Source: Nocardia cyriacigeorgica
GTDB taxonomy: Bacteria > Actinomycetota > Actinomycetes > Mycobacteriales > Mycobacteriaceae
Direction: 5' to 3'
Assembly (NCBI RefSeq): GCF_010868145.1
Contig: NZ_JAAGUY010000027.1
Location: 1-64,000 of the forward strand
Length of the DNA: 64,000 nt
Shown here: in pieces, positions 35,250-43,489 of the stretch
How positions within the stretch are numbered: position 1 is the first letter of the stretch
Layout: the number at the start of each line of letters is the position of its first letter
Position numbers and translations under genes: made by a program
Notes under the pieces: model-generated
What the model saw: the letters and a program-made list of their open reading frames with translations, nothing else
Told to the model about the DNA's origin: nothing
Database searches by the model: none

Positions 35250-36655
35250 CAGTCGGCCTTTCCTGGCTGTGGGGTGACCAGCGACCATTCCGGGCCGTTG
35301 GGAGTATCGGTCACTTCGACACCCGCGGCCTGCAACCGATCCCGGACCGCGTCCGCGGTGGCCCAGTCCTTATCGGTGCGCGCCTGCTGACGCCGCTCGA
35401 GTTCGGCCTCGATCAGTACGTCGAGTGCGGCGGTAGCGGCGGAAGAATCACCGGGGGTGTGCCACTGCGGGTCGAGCGGATCGACGCCGAGAATGGCAAG
35501 CATGCCGCGCACCTGGCTCGCATGCTCACGCGCGGTGTCGAGCACACCGGCGTCCAACGCCTTGTTGCCCTCGTGCACCACGTGGTGGATTTCGGCGAGC
35601 GCCTTCGGCACCGCCAGATCCTCGTCGAGGGCGGCGGCGAAGGCGTCGGTCCATTTGCCAAGGGGAACGTCACCGCCGCGTTCGGCCACCCGCTGCACGA
35701 AAGCCTCGATGCGCTGGTAGGTCTGCGCGGCATCGTGCAAGGCCTTCTCGGAGTACTCCAGCATCGAGCGGTAGTGCGCACCGCCGAGGTAGAACCGCAG
35801 CTCGACCGCGCGTACCTGCTTCAGCACATTCGGCACCGACAACGTGTTGCCCAGCGACTTGGCCATCTTCTCGCCGCCGAGGGTGACCCAGCCGTTATGC
35901 AGCCAGTACTGCGCGAAACCATCGCCTGCCGCCTTGGACTGGGCGATCTCGTTCTCATGATGCGGGAATACCAGATCCATTCCACCGCAATGGATATCGA
36001 ACGAGGAGCCGAGATAGAACTCCGCCATCGCCGAGCATTCCAGATGCCAGCCCGGACGGCCGGGACCCCACGGTGACGGCCAGGTGGGCTCACCGGGTTT
36101 GGCCGCCTTCCACAGGGTGAAGTCACGCGGATCGCGTTTACCCTCGCCCGCGCTCTCACCCTGGTGCACGTCATCGAGACGGTGCCCGGACAGAGCGCCA
36201 TATTCGGGGAAGCTGACCACATCGAAGTAGACGTTGCCCGCCGAGGCATAGGCGTGCCCGCGGTCGATCAACCGCTGCATGAGTTCGACCATCTGGGTGA
36301 TGTGGCCGGTGGCGCGCGGTTCGGCCGACGGCGGCAGCACGCCGAGCTGCCGGTAGGCGTCGTCGAAGGCGCGTTCGTGGGTCGCGGCCCACTCCCACCA
36401 CGGCCTGCCCGCGGCGGCCGCCTTGTTCAGGATCTTGTCGTCGATATCGGTGACATTGCGGATGAACGCGACATCGTGACCGCTGACCGTCAGCCAGCGA
36501 CGCAGCACGTCGAAGGCGACGCCGCTGCGCACATGTCCGATGTGGGGTGCACCCTGCACGGTGGCGCCACACAGGTACACCGAGGCATGGCCGGGGACCA
36601 GTGGCGTGAAATCACGCATGGTCCGCGTCTCGGTGTCGAATAGGCGCAGAGTCAC
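35249..36655 (-). CDS. cysS: Cysteinyl-tRNA synthetase
   Basis: 468 residues. Class I synthetase with HIGH motif GAPHIGHVRSGVAFD and KMSKS-type EKMAKSLGNTL. Zinc-binding residues are visible in CGATVQGAPH, LECSAM and GMDLVFPHHENEIAQS. The C-terminal DALR domain is present (ALDVLIEAELERRQQARTDKDWATADAVRDRLQAAG). Start is GTG at 36655. TAGGAT lies 8 bases upstream and there is no Shine-Dalgarno sequence, so the mRNA may be leaderless. No T-box leader is present. Confidence 0.96.
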   Translation of the reverse strand: MTLRLFDTETRTMRDFTPLVPGHASVYLCGATVQGAPHIGHVRSGVAFDVLRRWLTVSGHDVAFIRNVTDIDDKILNKAAAAGRPWWEWAATHERAFDDAYRQLGVLPPSAEPRATGHITQMVELMQRLIDRGHAYASAGNVYFDVVSFPEYGALSGHRLDDVHQGESAGEGKRDPRDFTLWKAAKPGEPTWPSPWGPGRPGWHLECSAMAEFYLGSSFDIHCGGMDLVFPHHENEIAQSKAAGDGFAQYWLHNGWVTLGGEKMAKSLGNTLSVPNVLKQVRAVELRFYLGGAHYRSMLEYSEKALHDAAQTYQRIEAFVQRVAERGGDVPLGKWTDAFAAALDEDLAVPKALAEIHHVVHEGNKALDAGVLDTAREHASQVRGMLAILGVDPLDPQWHTPGDSSAATAALDVLIEAELERRQQARTDKDWATADAVRDRLQAAGVEVTDTPNGPEWSLVTPQPGKAD

Positions 36656-36663
36656 GGCAGTCG

Positions 36664-36669
36664 ATCCTA
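36664..36669 (-). promoter_or_regulatory. -10 element of a probably leaderless cysS transcript
   Basis: TAGGAT on the minus strand ends 8 bases before the GTG start codon. This spacing predicts a transcription start at or within two bases of the start codon. Confidence 0.45.
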
Positions 36670-36752
36670 GCTGGTATATGGGGTTGCACTGCGGGCGGAG
36701 TCATCTATTCCGACTGCTCCCGGCAGGTAAGGCGAGGGGTCGGAGGGCGGGA

Positions 36753-37223
36753 CTAACGACAGTGCAGCAGTGCGGTCGCCATCGCGGCAACCCCTTCACC
36801 GCGTCCGGTGAGTCCGAGACCGTCGGTGGTGGTGCCGGACACCGAGACCGGCGCACCCAGCAGATCGCCGAGGACCTGCTGCGCTTCGGCCCGCCGCGGG
36901 CCGATCTTGGGGCGGTTGCCGATGACCTGGACCGCCGCGTTGACCACGTCATATCCGGCCTCGTCGAGCAGCCTGCGCACTTCTTTCAGCATGGCGGCGC
37001 CGGTGACGCCAGCCCACTCGGGGCGGCCGACGCCGAAAACCGCGCCGACATCGCCGAGGCCGGCGGCCGACAGCAGTGCGTCGCAGAGCGCGTGCGCGGC
37101 GACGTCACCGTCGGAGTGGCCGGCGCAGCCGTCGGCGCCGTCGAAGAGGAGACCGGCCATCCAGCACGGACGCCCGGGCTCGATGGGGTGGACATCGCTG
37201 CCGATGCCGACACGCATATTCAT
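36753..37223 (-). CDS. ispF: 2-C-methyl-D-erythritol 2,4-cyclodiphosphate synthase
   Basis: 156 residues. Zinc ligands Asp and His in GIGSDVHPIEPG and the third His in GHSDGDVAAHALCDALLSAAGLGD. The C-terminal TTTDGLGLTGRGEGVAAMATALL loop is intact. Catalyses the cyclisation step of the MEP isoprenoid pathway. The start overlaps the ispD stop by 4 bases, so the two sequential enzymes are coupled. Confidence 0.96.
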   Translation of the reverse strand: MNMRVGIGSDVHPIEPGRPCWMAGLLFDGADGCAGHSDGDVAAHALCDALLSAAGLGDVGAVFGVGRPEWAGVTGAAMLKEVRRLLDEAGYDVVNAAVQVIGNRPKIGPRRAEAQQVLGDLLGAPVSVSGTTTDGLGLTGRGEGVAAMATALLHCR

Positions 37224-37927
37224 CGGACACCCGCCACGGGGAGGTCGGCGCCGGCCAGTACGGCCTCGGCCAGACGCAGGTCGAGCGGGGTGGTGATCTT
37301 GAAAGCGAGCGGATCGCCTGGCACGGTGCGGACCGGGTGGCCGAGGCGTTCGACGAGTCCGGCATCGTCGGTGGCAGCGATATCGGTCGCATAGGCGGCG
37401 CGCAGCAAATCGGCCGCGAATCCCTGTGGGGTCTGAATGGCGCGCAGGGCCGACCGGTCGGGAGTTCCGGTGACGTTACCGTCCGCGTCGACCGTTTTGA
37501 CGGTGTCGACGACAGGTAGCGCGGGCACAACGGCCGGATGACCCGCGCGCAGCTCAGCGGCCACCCGGGCGATCAGCTCGGGTGGGGTGAGCGCGCGGGC
37601 GGCGTCGTGGACCAGGTAGTAGGCGGCCTGCGGTGCGGCCGCGATTCCGGCGCGGACCGAATCGGTGCGTTCGGCCCCGCCGACGACGACGCGAACGGGC
37701 GCGGAGGACGGCAGGAGGGCAACTGCGGTCTGCACCAGTTCGGCCGGAACCATGACAATTATCTCGTCTATGGCATTCGAGGCGAGCAGCCCGTCGACGG
37801 CGGATCTGACCATGGGTCTACCGCCGACCGCGACGAACGCCTTGGGTGTCGATTCACCCAGGCGCACGCCACGGCCAGCGGCAGGTACCAACGCGACCAC
37901 GCGGCCGCGGCCGTCAGAGCTGTTCAC
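37220..37927 (-). CDS. ispD: 2-C-methyl-D-erythritol 4-phosphate cytidylyltransferase
   Basis: 235 residues. Nucleotidyltransferase motif LVPAAGRGVRLGESTPKAFVAVGGRPM, VVVGGAERTDSVRAGI, YYLVHDAARALTPPELIARV and ALRAIQTPQGFAADLLRAAY. Transfers CMP to methylerythritol phosphate in the MEP pathway. GTG start 3 bases after the carD stop, so carD, ispD and ispF probably share a transcript, as in mycobacteria. Confidence 0.96.
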   Translation of the reverse strand: MNSSDGRGRVVALVPAAGRGVRLGESTPKAFVAVGGRPMVRSAVDGLLASNAIDEIIVMVPAELVQTAVALLPSSAPVRVVVGGAERTDSVRAGIAAAPQAAYYLVHDAARALTPPELIARVAAELRAGHPAVVPALPVVDTVKTVDADGNVTGTPDRSALRAIQTPQGFAADLLRAAYATDIAATDDAGLVERLGHPVRTVPGDPLAFKITTPLDLRLAEAVLAGADLPVAGVR

Positions 37928-37930
37928 GGG

Positions 37931-38419
37931 TCAGGAAGCCGCTGCGAGGACCTCGTCGAGCAGCGTCTCGGCCTTGCCGTCATCGGTTCCCTCGGCGAGC
38001 GCGAGCTCACCGACGAGGATCTGCCGGGCCTTCGCCAGCATCCGCTTCTCGCCCGCGGACAAACCGCGGTCCTGCTCCCGACGCCACAGATCGCGAACGA
38101 CTTCGGCCACCTTGTTCACATCGCCGGAGGCGAGTTTCTCCAGGTTGGCCTTGTACCGGCGGGACCAGTTGGTCGGCTCTTCCGTATGCGGTGCACGTAG
38201 CACCTGGAAAACCTTGTCAAGGCCTTCCTGCCCGACGACGTCGCGGACGCCGACGTATTCCGCATTCTCTGCGGGAACCCGAACGGTCAGGTCACCCTGG
38301 GCGACCTTCAGGACCAGATACTCTTTCTGCTCACCCTTGATGGTGCGAGTCTCGATTGCTTCGATCAGCGCCGCTCCGTGGTGGGGGTAAACGACGGTGT
38401 CTCCGACCTTAAAAATCAT
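37931..38419 (-). CDS. carD: CarD family RNA polymerase-binding transcription factor
   Basis: 162 residues, the same length as M. tuberculosis CarD. The N-terminal RNA polymerase-interaction domain (MIFKVGDTVVYPHHGAALIEAIETR, KEYLVLKVAQGDLTVRVPAENAEYVGVRDVV) and the basic DNA-binding C-terminus with the conserved tryptophan (PTNWSRRYKANLEKLASGDVNKVAEVVRDLWRREQ) are intact. CarD stabilises the open promoter complex at rRNA and other promoters. The start at 38419 follows AAAGGGG; nine upstream residues in the longer frame are dropped. Confidence 0.96.
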   Translation of the reverse strand: MIFKVGDTVVYPHHGAALIEAIETRTIKGEQKEYLVLKVAQGDLTVRVPAENAEYVGVRDVVGQEGLDKVFQVLRAPHTEEPTNWSRRYKANLEKLASGDVNKVAEVVRDLWRREQDRGLSAGEKRMLAKARQILVGELALAEGTDDGKAETLLDEVLAAAS

Positions 38420-38816
38420 GTGTCCCGTGCCCCTTTCGATGTTCACAGTTTAACATGCGGCTCGATAACGGCGCGATCAACTGTGCAGGTCAGGGCCACA
38501 ACGGGCCAACCCTGGGGCTTGACAGAATCTGGGAGATGTGCATTACGTTGTGCCAGAACGAGTTATCTCCTGGCACTTTCCGTGCCGGGAAACCCAGCGG
38601 GACAGTAGCACTGCGCGCGCCCGCGCGCACAACTGTGAATCGTGACCACCCCGAGACAACCCCTCCGCGCGTCGCCTTCGCGCGCATCCGGGCACGCGCA
38701 CACGTGAGCGCGCCGACAATCCGAACGCCAACACCTACTCCCCGCGCGCCCGGTTCGCGGCAGCAACTACTACAGTCCCTAGTTGGAGTGAGCCCGCTCG
38801 ACATGGAGGACAACCC
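38420..38816. other. Divergent intergenic region between carD and the lipoprotein gene
   Basis: 397 bases without a gene. On the minus strand TAAACT at 38447-38452 is a possible carD -10. On the plus strand TACAGT at 38771-38776 is a possible -10 for the lipoprotein gene, whose GGAGG lies at 38805-38809. The middle is rich in alternating GC; 38612-38629 is an inverted repeat TGCGCGCG-CC-CGCGCGCA. I see no RNA gene. Confidence 0.5.
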
Positions 38817-39545
38817 GTGACTGCCCTGAAAGCTGTGACCGCCCCGGCGGCAGGTACGACCCCGCGGCGTCGCATGACGATGGTTGCGGCCCTCGCGGCC
38901 GGCGCGGCGCTCGCCCTGACCGGCTGCAGCGCCGGCCAGATCTCGCAGACCGCCGACCAGGTGGCCGCGATCAACGGCAACCACGCGGAGGTCGGCAAGA
39001 TCTCGCTGCGCAATGTGCACATCGTCTTCCCGCCCAGCGGCGAGCACACCAATGTCGCGGGCGGTAAGGCCCTGCTCGCGCTGTCGTTCGTCAACAACAG
39101 CGAGACGACCGCCGACGAGCTCACCAAGATCAGCACCGATCTGGGCGAAGTGAAGATCACCGCGCCCGACGGTGGGTCAACGGTGAAACTGCAGCCGCAG
39201 CAGACCGTCGTCGCCGCGGGCGCCGACACCACCACCGCCGCGTCCGGTGAGCACGGCGCCGAGGGCGAGCACGGCACCGAGACCACCACGGCCGCCCCGA
39301 CCACCACCGAGGCGCCGAACCAGCCCGCCGCCGAGGGCGAGGACCCCGAGGCCGATCCGGCGCGGATCGAGATCACCGGCCTGACCAAGGACATCGTCCC
39401 CGGCCTCACCTACACCGTGACCTTCGACTTCAAGGAGAACGGCACCGTGCAGATGGAGGTGCCGGTCGATGCGGGCACCGTGGCCGAGCGGCACGAGTCG
39501 GACCTGTCCAAGGCGAGCGAAGGCGGTTCCGGCGGCGGACACTGA
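38817..39545 (+). CDS. lpqE: LpqE-like lipoprotein
   Basis: 242 residues. Lipoprotein signal MTMVAALAAGAALALTGCSAG with lipobox LTGC after a twin-Arg-like start (TTPRRRM). The mature protein has VAAINGNHAEVGKISLRNVHIVFPPSG and NNSETTADELTKISTDLGEVKI, then a disordered Glu/Thr/Ala stretch, then TYTVTFDFKENGTVQMEVPVDAG. It occupies the position of M. tuberculosis lpqE (Rv3584) between carD and radA. No enzymatic motif; a copper-chaperone-like beta fold (DUF461/PCuAC-like) is possible but the Met/His ligands are not evident. Outer-leaflet anchoring is expected. Confidence 0.82.
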   Translation: MTALKAVTAPAAGTTPRRRMTMVAALAAGAALALTGCSAGQISQTADQVAAINGNHAEVGKISLRNVHIVFPPSGEHTNVAGGKALLALSFVNNSETTADELTKISTDLGEVKITAPDGGSTVKLQPQQTVVAAGADTTTAASGEHGAEGEHGTETTTAAPTTTEAPNQPAAEGEDPEADPARIEITGLTKDIVPGLTYTVTFDFKENGTVQMEVPVDAGTVAERHESDLSKASEGGSGGGH

Positions 39546-39565
39546 GCCCACCGGACCCACAGCTC

Positions 39566-39599
39566 AACGGCCGTCACACCTTCGGGTGTGGCGGCCGTT
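39566..39599 (+). terminator. UUCG-capped terminator after the lipoprotein gene
   Basis: A 15-bp stem with one G-T pair (39566-39580 with 39585-39599) is capped by TTCG, a very stable tetraloop, 20 bases after the stop. radA starts 34 bases further on and would need its own promoter or read-through. Confidence 0.85.
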
Positions 39600-39633
39600 C
39601 TGCCCTGTCGGTCCTGATGCGTAGGGTGCGCGT

Positions 39634-41004
39634 GTGGCAAAGAGCAAGCCGGTGTTCCAGTGCTCCGCGTGCGGGCACGAGGTGGCCAAATGGGTGGGTA
39701 AATGCCCCGACTGCGGTGCGTGGGGCACCGTGGAAGAGGTCGCGCCCGCGGTGGCGGCACCGGCCGGGCGGCGAGCCATGCTGCCGAGTACGGCTGCCTC
39801 ACCCATCTCACAGATCGACTCCAAGCTCACCGCGGCCCGGTCCACCGGTGTCGAGGAGCTGGATCGGGTACTCGGCGGTGGTGTGGTCGCCGGATCGGTG
39901 GTGTTGCTGTCGGGTGAGCCGGGGGTCGGCAAGTCGACGCTGCTGCTCGAGGTCGCCCATCGCTGGGCCGCCGCCCGTGACGAGCGGGCCCTGTATGTGA
40001 CCGCCGAGGAATCGGCCGGGCAGGTCCGGCTGCGTGCGGACCGGACGGGCGCGGTGCACGAGCGGGTGTACCTGGCGGCGGAATCGGATCTATCGATCGT
40101 GCTCGGGCATGTCGAACAGGTGCGCCCGACGCTGCTGGTGGTCGACTCGGTGCAGACCATGCTCGCTCCGGACACCGATGGTGTCATCGGTGGCGTCACC
40201 CAGGTGCGCGCGGTGACGGCGTCGTTGACGGCGCTGGCGAAGGCGAGCGGTATCGCGGTGCTGCTGGTCGGCCACGTCACCAAGGACGGTGCGGTCGCTG
40301 GTCCGCGCACGCTGGAGCATCTGGTGGATGTGGTGTTGCAGTTCGAGGGCGATAAGAACTCGACGCTGCGCATGGTGCGCGGGATCAAGAATCGCTTCGG
40401 CAGCGCCGATGAAGTGGGCTGCTTCGAACTGCACGACGACGGCATCACCGGTGTCGCCGACCCGTCGGGGCTGTTCCTGCACCACCGCACCGATTCGGTG
40501 CCCGGCACGGCGGTCACAGTGGCGTTGGACGGTAAGCGCCCGCTGGTTGGTGAGGTCCAGGGGCTGACCGTCGACACCCAGGTGCCCGCACCCAGGCGCG
40601 CGGTGAGCGGGCTGGACTACAACCGGGTGGCGATGATCCTGGCGGTGCTACAGAGCCGCTGCGGCTTCTACGTGGGCAAGCAGGACATCTACGCGGCCAC
40701 CGTCGGCGGTATGCGGTTGATCGAGCCCGCCGCCGATCTCGCGGTGGCATTGGCGATCGCGAGTTCGGCACGTGACACCGCGCTCGAGCCGGGCTGGGTG
40801 ATCCTCGGTGAGGTCGGTCTCGCCGGCGAGGTCCGCCGGGTGACCGCGACCGCGCGACGCCTCGCCGAGGCCGAGCGGCTCGGTTTCACCACCGCGATCG
40901 TCCCGCCGGGAACGGACGCGAAATCATCGCCGATGAAATTGATCGAAGCGACGTCATTGCGCGGCGCGATCCGGCTCGCGGGCCTGAGTAAGGGCAAGGG
41001 TTAG
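39634..41004 (+). CDS. radA: DNA repair protein RadA (Sms)
   Basis: 456 residues. N-terminal zinc finger with CSACGHEVAKWVGKCPDC, RecA-like ATPase with Walker A LLSGEPGVGKSTLLLEVAHR, the RadA-specific motif RGIKNRFGSADEVGCFEL, and the C-terminal Lon-protease-like domain (VTVALDGKRPLVGEVQGL, DLAVALAIASS, VILGEVGLAGEVRRV). Promotes branch migration in recombination. GTG start. In M. tuberculosis disA follows radA; here the next gene is a convergent membrane protein and disA is absent. Confidence 0.96.
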   Translation: MAKSKPVFQCSACGHEVAKWVGKCPDCGAWGTVEEVAPAVAAPAGRRAMLPSTAASPISQIDSKLTAARSTGVEELDRVLGGGVVAGSVVLLSGEPGVGKSTLLLEVAHRWAAARDERALYVTAEESAGQVRLRADRTGAVHERVYLAAESDLSIVLGHVEQVRPTLLVVDSVQTMLAPDTDGVIGGVTQVRAVTASLTALAKASGIAVLLVGHVTKDGAVAGPRTLEHLVDVVLQFEGDKNSTLRMVRGIKNRFGSADEVGCFELHDDGITGVADPSGLFLHHRTDSVPGTAVTVALDGKRPLVGEVQGLTVDTQVPAPRRAVSGLDYNRVAMILAVLQSRCGFYVGKQDIYAATVGGMRLIEPAADLAVALAIASSARDTALEPGWVILGEVGLAGEVRRVTATARRLAEAERLGFTTAIVPPGTDAKSSPMKLIEATSLRGAIRLAGLSKGKG

Positions 41005-41010
41005 CGCCCC

Positions 41011-41682
41011 TCAGGCGATGTTGAACGGCTCCGCCGCGCTGCGAATGGCGCCCAGTTGGGCGACGACGTTGTACGCGCCCGCCGGGACCTGCAACCGCTC
41101 CCCTGCGCATTCCGGCTGGGAGGTGTTGCCGGTCCAGGTGACGGTGAAGGCGGCCTGCTCGCCGGGCTTCAGCGTGCGCTCATCGGGTTCGCCGTCGGGG
41201 TAGCAGTCGGTGCTCGCCCACAGCCTGCGCTGACCGTCGAGGGTGTGCACCGAGACCTGCTGAAGTCCGGAACCCATATCGCGGGTGCAGGCGTCGGCGG
41301 AGATATTGGTGATCACGATGCCGAATACCGGCTGCTCACCAACCCGGTAGGTGGGCTGGGCGACGGTCACCTTCACCGCGAGCGACTGATCCGAGCACTG
41401 GCCAGCGGCGACCGGCGCACCACTGCTCGGCGTAGCCGGTTTCGACGATGTCGACTCGGCGGCGGCCGACGATTCCTTCTTGGTCGAGACCTGACCCGCG
41501 GGCTTGTTCGTCTCGGTCGACGAATTCGCCGCCGCCGTCGTATCGCCGGGCGAATCTCCGCCGCGCGATACCGTAACCACCAGCCAGATCACCAGCACGA
41601 GCGCGACGACCAGTATGCCGATGGCAAAAACACGACGCCGCCAATAAATCTCCGGAGGCAGCGGTCCATTCGGTTCCAGCAC
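41011..41682 (-). CDS. Membrane-anchored DUF4232-like secreted protein (Rv3587c-like)
   Basis: 223 residues. A single N-terminal helix (VFAIGILVVALVLVIWLVVTVS) anchors a Ser/Thr/Ala/Lys-rich linker (residues 45-95) and an extracellular beta-rich domain: CSDQSLAVKVTVAQPTYRVGEQPVFGIVITNISADACTRDMG, LWASTDCYPDGEPDERTLKPGEQAAFTVTWTG, PECAGERLQVPAGAYNVVAQLG. Four cysteines could form two disulfides. The position between radA and carbonic anhydrase matches M. tuberculosis Rv3587c. Function unknown. Confidence 0.8.
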   Translation of the reverse strand: MLEPNGPLPPEIYWRRRVFAIGILVVALVLVIWLVVTVSRGGDSPGDTTAAANSSTETNKPAGQVSTKKESSAAAESTSSKPATPSSGAPVAAGQCSDQSLAVKVTVAQPTYRVGEQPVFGIVITNISADACTRDMGSGLQQVSVHTLDGQRRLWASTDCYPDGEPDERTLKPGEQAAFTVTWTGNTSQPECAGERLQVPAGAYNVVAQLGAIRSAAEPFNIA

Positions 41683-41804
41683 GACTCAACGGTAAGCGCA
41701 CCGCTCGGCACAGCAACTCAGGGGCACGGCGTGTCGGGGGCTCAACCGTGTCGAGGACGACCCGCGCACCCACTGAGAGCTGGGCGTATCCGAGCGTTCG
41801 AGGG

Positions 41805-42428
41805 TCAGGCGACCTCGCCGATATCGCCGATCGAACCGTGCAGCTTCGCCTTGCCGTCGGCCAATGTGTAAGTGACACACGCGATCGCGCATCGGCCGTC
41901 GGCAACGCGCTCGGCGATGATCGACGAACGCTGGCGCAGCAGCTCGGCGGTCTCCTGGACGTGGCGTGCTTCGAACTCGTCGACGGTGGACAGTCCTTCC
42001 CGGCGACCGAGCAGGATCGACGGGGTGACGCGCTCGACGAGGCTGCGGATGAAGCCGCCCGGCACATCGCCACCGTCGAGAGCGTCGAGGGTGGCCTTCA
42101 CCGCGCCACAGCTGTCGTGGCCGAACACCACGATCAGCGGCACGTTCAGGATTTCCACGCCGTATTCGATGGACCCGAGCACCGAGGAGTCGACGACGTG
42201 GCCAGCGGTGCGCACGACGAACATATCGCCGAGCCCCTGGTCGAAGATGAGTTCGGCAGCGACGCGAGAGTCTCCGCAACCGAAGAGGATGGCCGTTGGA
42301 TGCTGGCCGCCGACGAGCTTGGCTCGGTCGGCCGCACCCTGATTAGGATGCTGCAACGTGCCGTTGACGAAACGGTCGTTGCCGTTGCGAAGGGATTTCC
42401 AGGCGCTGATCGGGTTCGTCTGAGGCAT
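41805..42428 (-). CDS. canB: Beta-class carbonic anhydrase
   Basis: 207 residues. Zinc ligands in ILFGCGDSRVAAELIF (Cys, with the Asp-Arg dyad) and VVFGHDSCGAVKATLDAL (His and Cys). VRTAGHVVDSSVLGSIEYGVEIL is intact. Converts CO2 and bicarbonate; cytosolic. The start at 42428 gives MPQTNPISAWKSLRNGNDRFVNG, the usual beginning. The upstream mutY gene is divergent. It corresponds to Rv3588c. Confidence 0.95.
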   Translation of the reverse strand: MPQTNPISAWKSLRNGNDRFVNGTLQHPNQGAADRAKLVGGQHPTAILFGCGDSRVAAELIFDQGLGDMFVVRTAGHVVDSSVLGSIEYGVEILNVPLIVVFGHDSCGAVKATLDALDGGDVPGGFIRSLVERVTPSILLGRREGLSTVDEFEARHVQETAELLRQRSSIIAERVADGRCAIACVTYTLADGKAKLHGSIGDIGEVA

Positions 42429-42529
42429 GTGTCCATTTTGCACAGATTGCGTGTTACCGACGAGTCGGTTTTCGTTACGGACCCGCAAACACCGTCTGGC
42501 CAGGCCCGAACGAGCGCTGTGAGCAGCAC

Positions 42530-43447
42530 ATGAGATCGACACCGAACGGAGCGCACAACCCGGTGGACGCCGACGCCCTGCTGGACTGGTACCGAATCAC
42601 CGCACGTGACCTGCCGTGGCGACACCAAGGCGTGAGCGCCTGGCAGATCCTGATGAGCGAGATCATGCTGCAGCAGACCCCGGTGGCGCGGGTCGAACCG
42701 ATCTGGCGGGAATGGGTGGCGCGCTGGCCGGTGCCCTCGGCCATGGCGGCGTCCTCGCAGGCGGAGGTGCTGCGGGCATGGGGCAAGCTCGGGTACCCGC
42801 GGCGCGCGCTGCGGTTGCACGAATGCGCGCGGGTGCTGGCAACCGAGCACGGCGATCAGGTCCCAGAGGATGTCGAGGTCCTGCTCGGCCTGCCCGGAAT
42901 CGGCGATTACACCGCGCGGGCCGTCGCGTGTTTCGCCTATGGGCAGCGAGTCCCGGTGGTGGACACCAATGTTCGTCGAGTAGTCGCCCGCGCCGTACAC
43001 GGCCGTGCCGATGCGGGAAACCCATCGGCGCGGGACCTGCGCGAGACCGAGGCGCTGCTTCCGGAACCGGTCCCCCGCGCCGCCACCTTCTCCGCCGCGC
43101 TGATGGAACTGGGCGCGCTGATCTGCACCGCACGCACCCCCGGCTGCGACGACTGTCCGCTGCCGCGGTGCGCGTGGATCGAGGCAGGCAGACCTGCGTC
43201 GCAGGTGGTGCGGCGGACACAGAAGTACGAGGGTACCGACCGGCAAGCCAGGGGACGGCTCATGGACGTGCTGCGCGACTCGTCCGGCCCGGTGGAACGG
43301 GTGCGGCTCGATATGGCCTGGACCCGCGATCCTGGTCAGCGGGATCGGGCCCTGGATTCACTGCTGGTGGACGGGTTGATCGAGCAGACCGCCGACGGGC
43401 TGTTCGCACTGGCGGGCGAGACCGGGCACACCGAACCAGGCAGCTGA
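42530..43447 (+). CDS. mutY: A/G-specific adenine glycosylase MutY
   Basis: 305 residues. HhH-GPD fold with LPWRHQGVSAWQILMSEIMLQQTPVARVEPIW (catalytic Glu region), hairpin LLGLPGIGDYTARAVACFAYG and catalytic Asp in VPVVDTNVRRVVARAV. The four-cysteine iron-sulfur loop is CTARTPGCDDCPLPRC. The C-terminal MutT-like domain of larger MutYs is missing, as in mycobacterial MutY. Removes adenine opposite 8-oxoguanine. ATG start 101 bases from the divergent carbonic anhydrase. Confidence 0.95.
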   Translation: MRSTPNGAHNPVDADALLDWYRITARDLPWRHQGVSAWQILMSEIMLQQTPVARVEPIWREWVARWPVPSAMAASSQAEVLRAWGKLGYPRRALRLHECARVLATEHGDQVPEDVEVLLGLPGIGDYTARAVACFAYGQRVPVVDTNVRRVVARAVHGRADAGNPSARDLRETEALLPEPVPRAATFSAALMELGALICTARTPGCDDCPLPRCAWIEAGRPASQVVRRTQKYEGTDRQARGRLMDVLRDSSGPVERVRLDMAWTRDPGQRDRALDSLLVDGLIEQTADGLFALAGETGHTEPGS

Positions 43448-43489
43448 TCCGGCACCGCCGCTCCTTTGCGACGGCGAAGGGAGGCCCGC

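Noticed and set aside
36656..36752. Possible T-box leader before cysS
   Set aside because: Only a short gap with a -10 element next to the start; no T-box motif or specifier stem.
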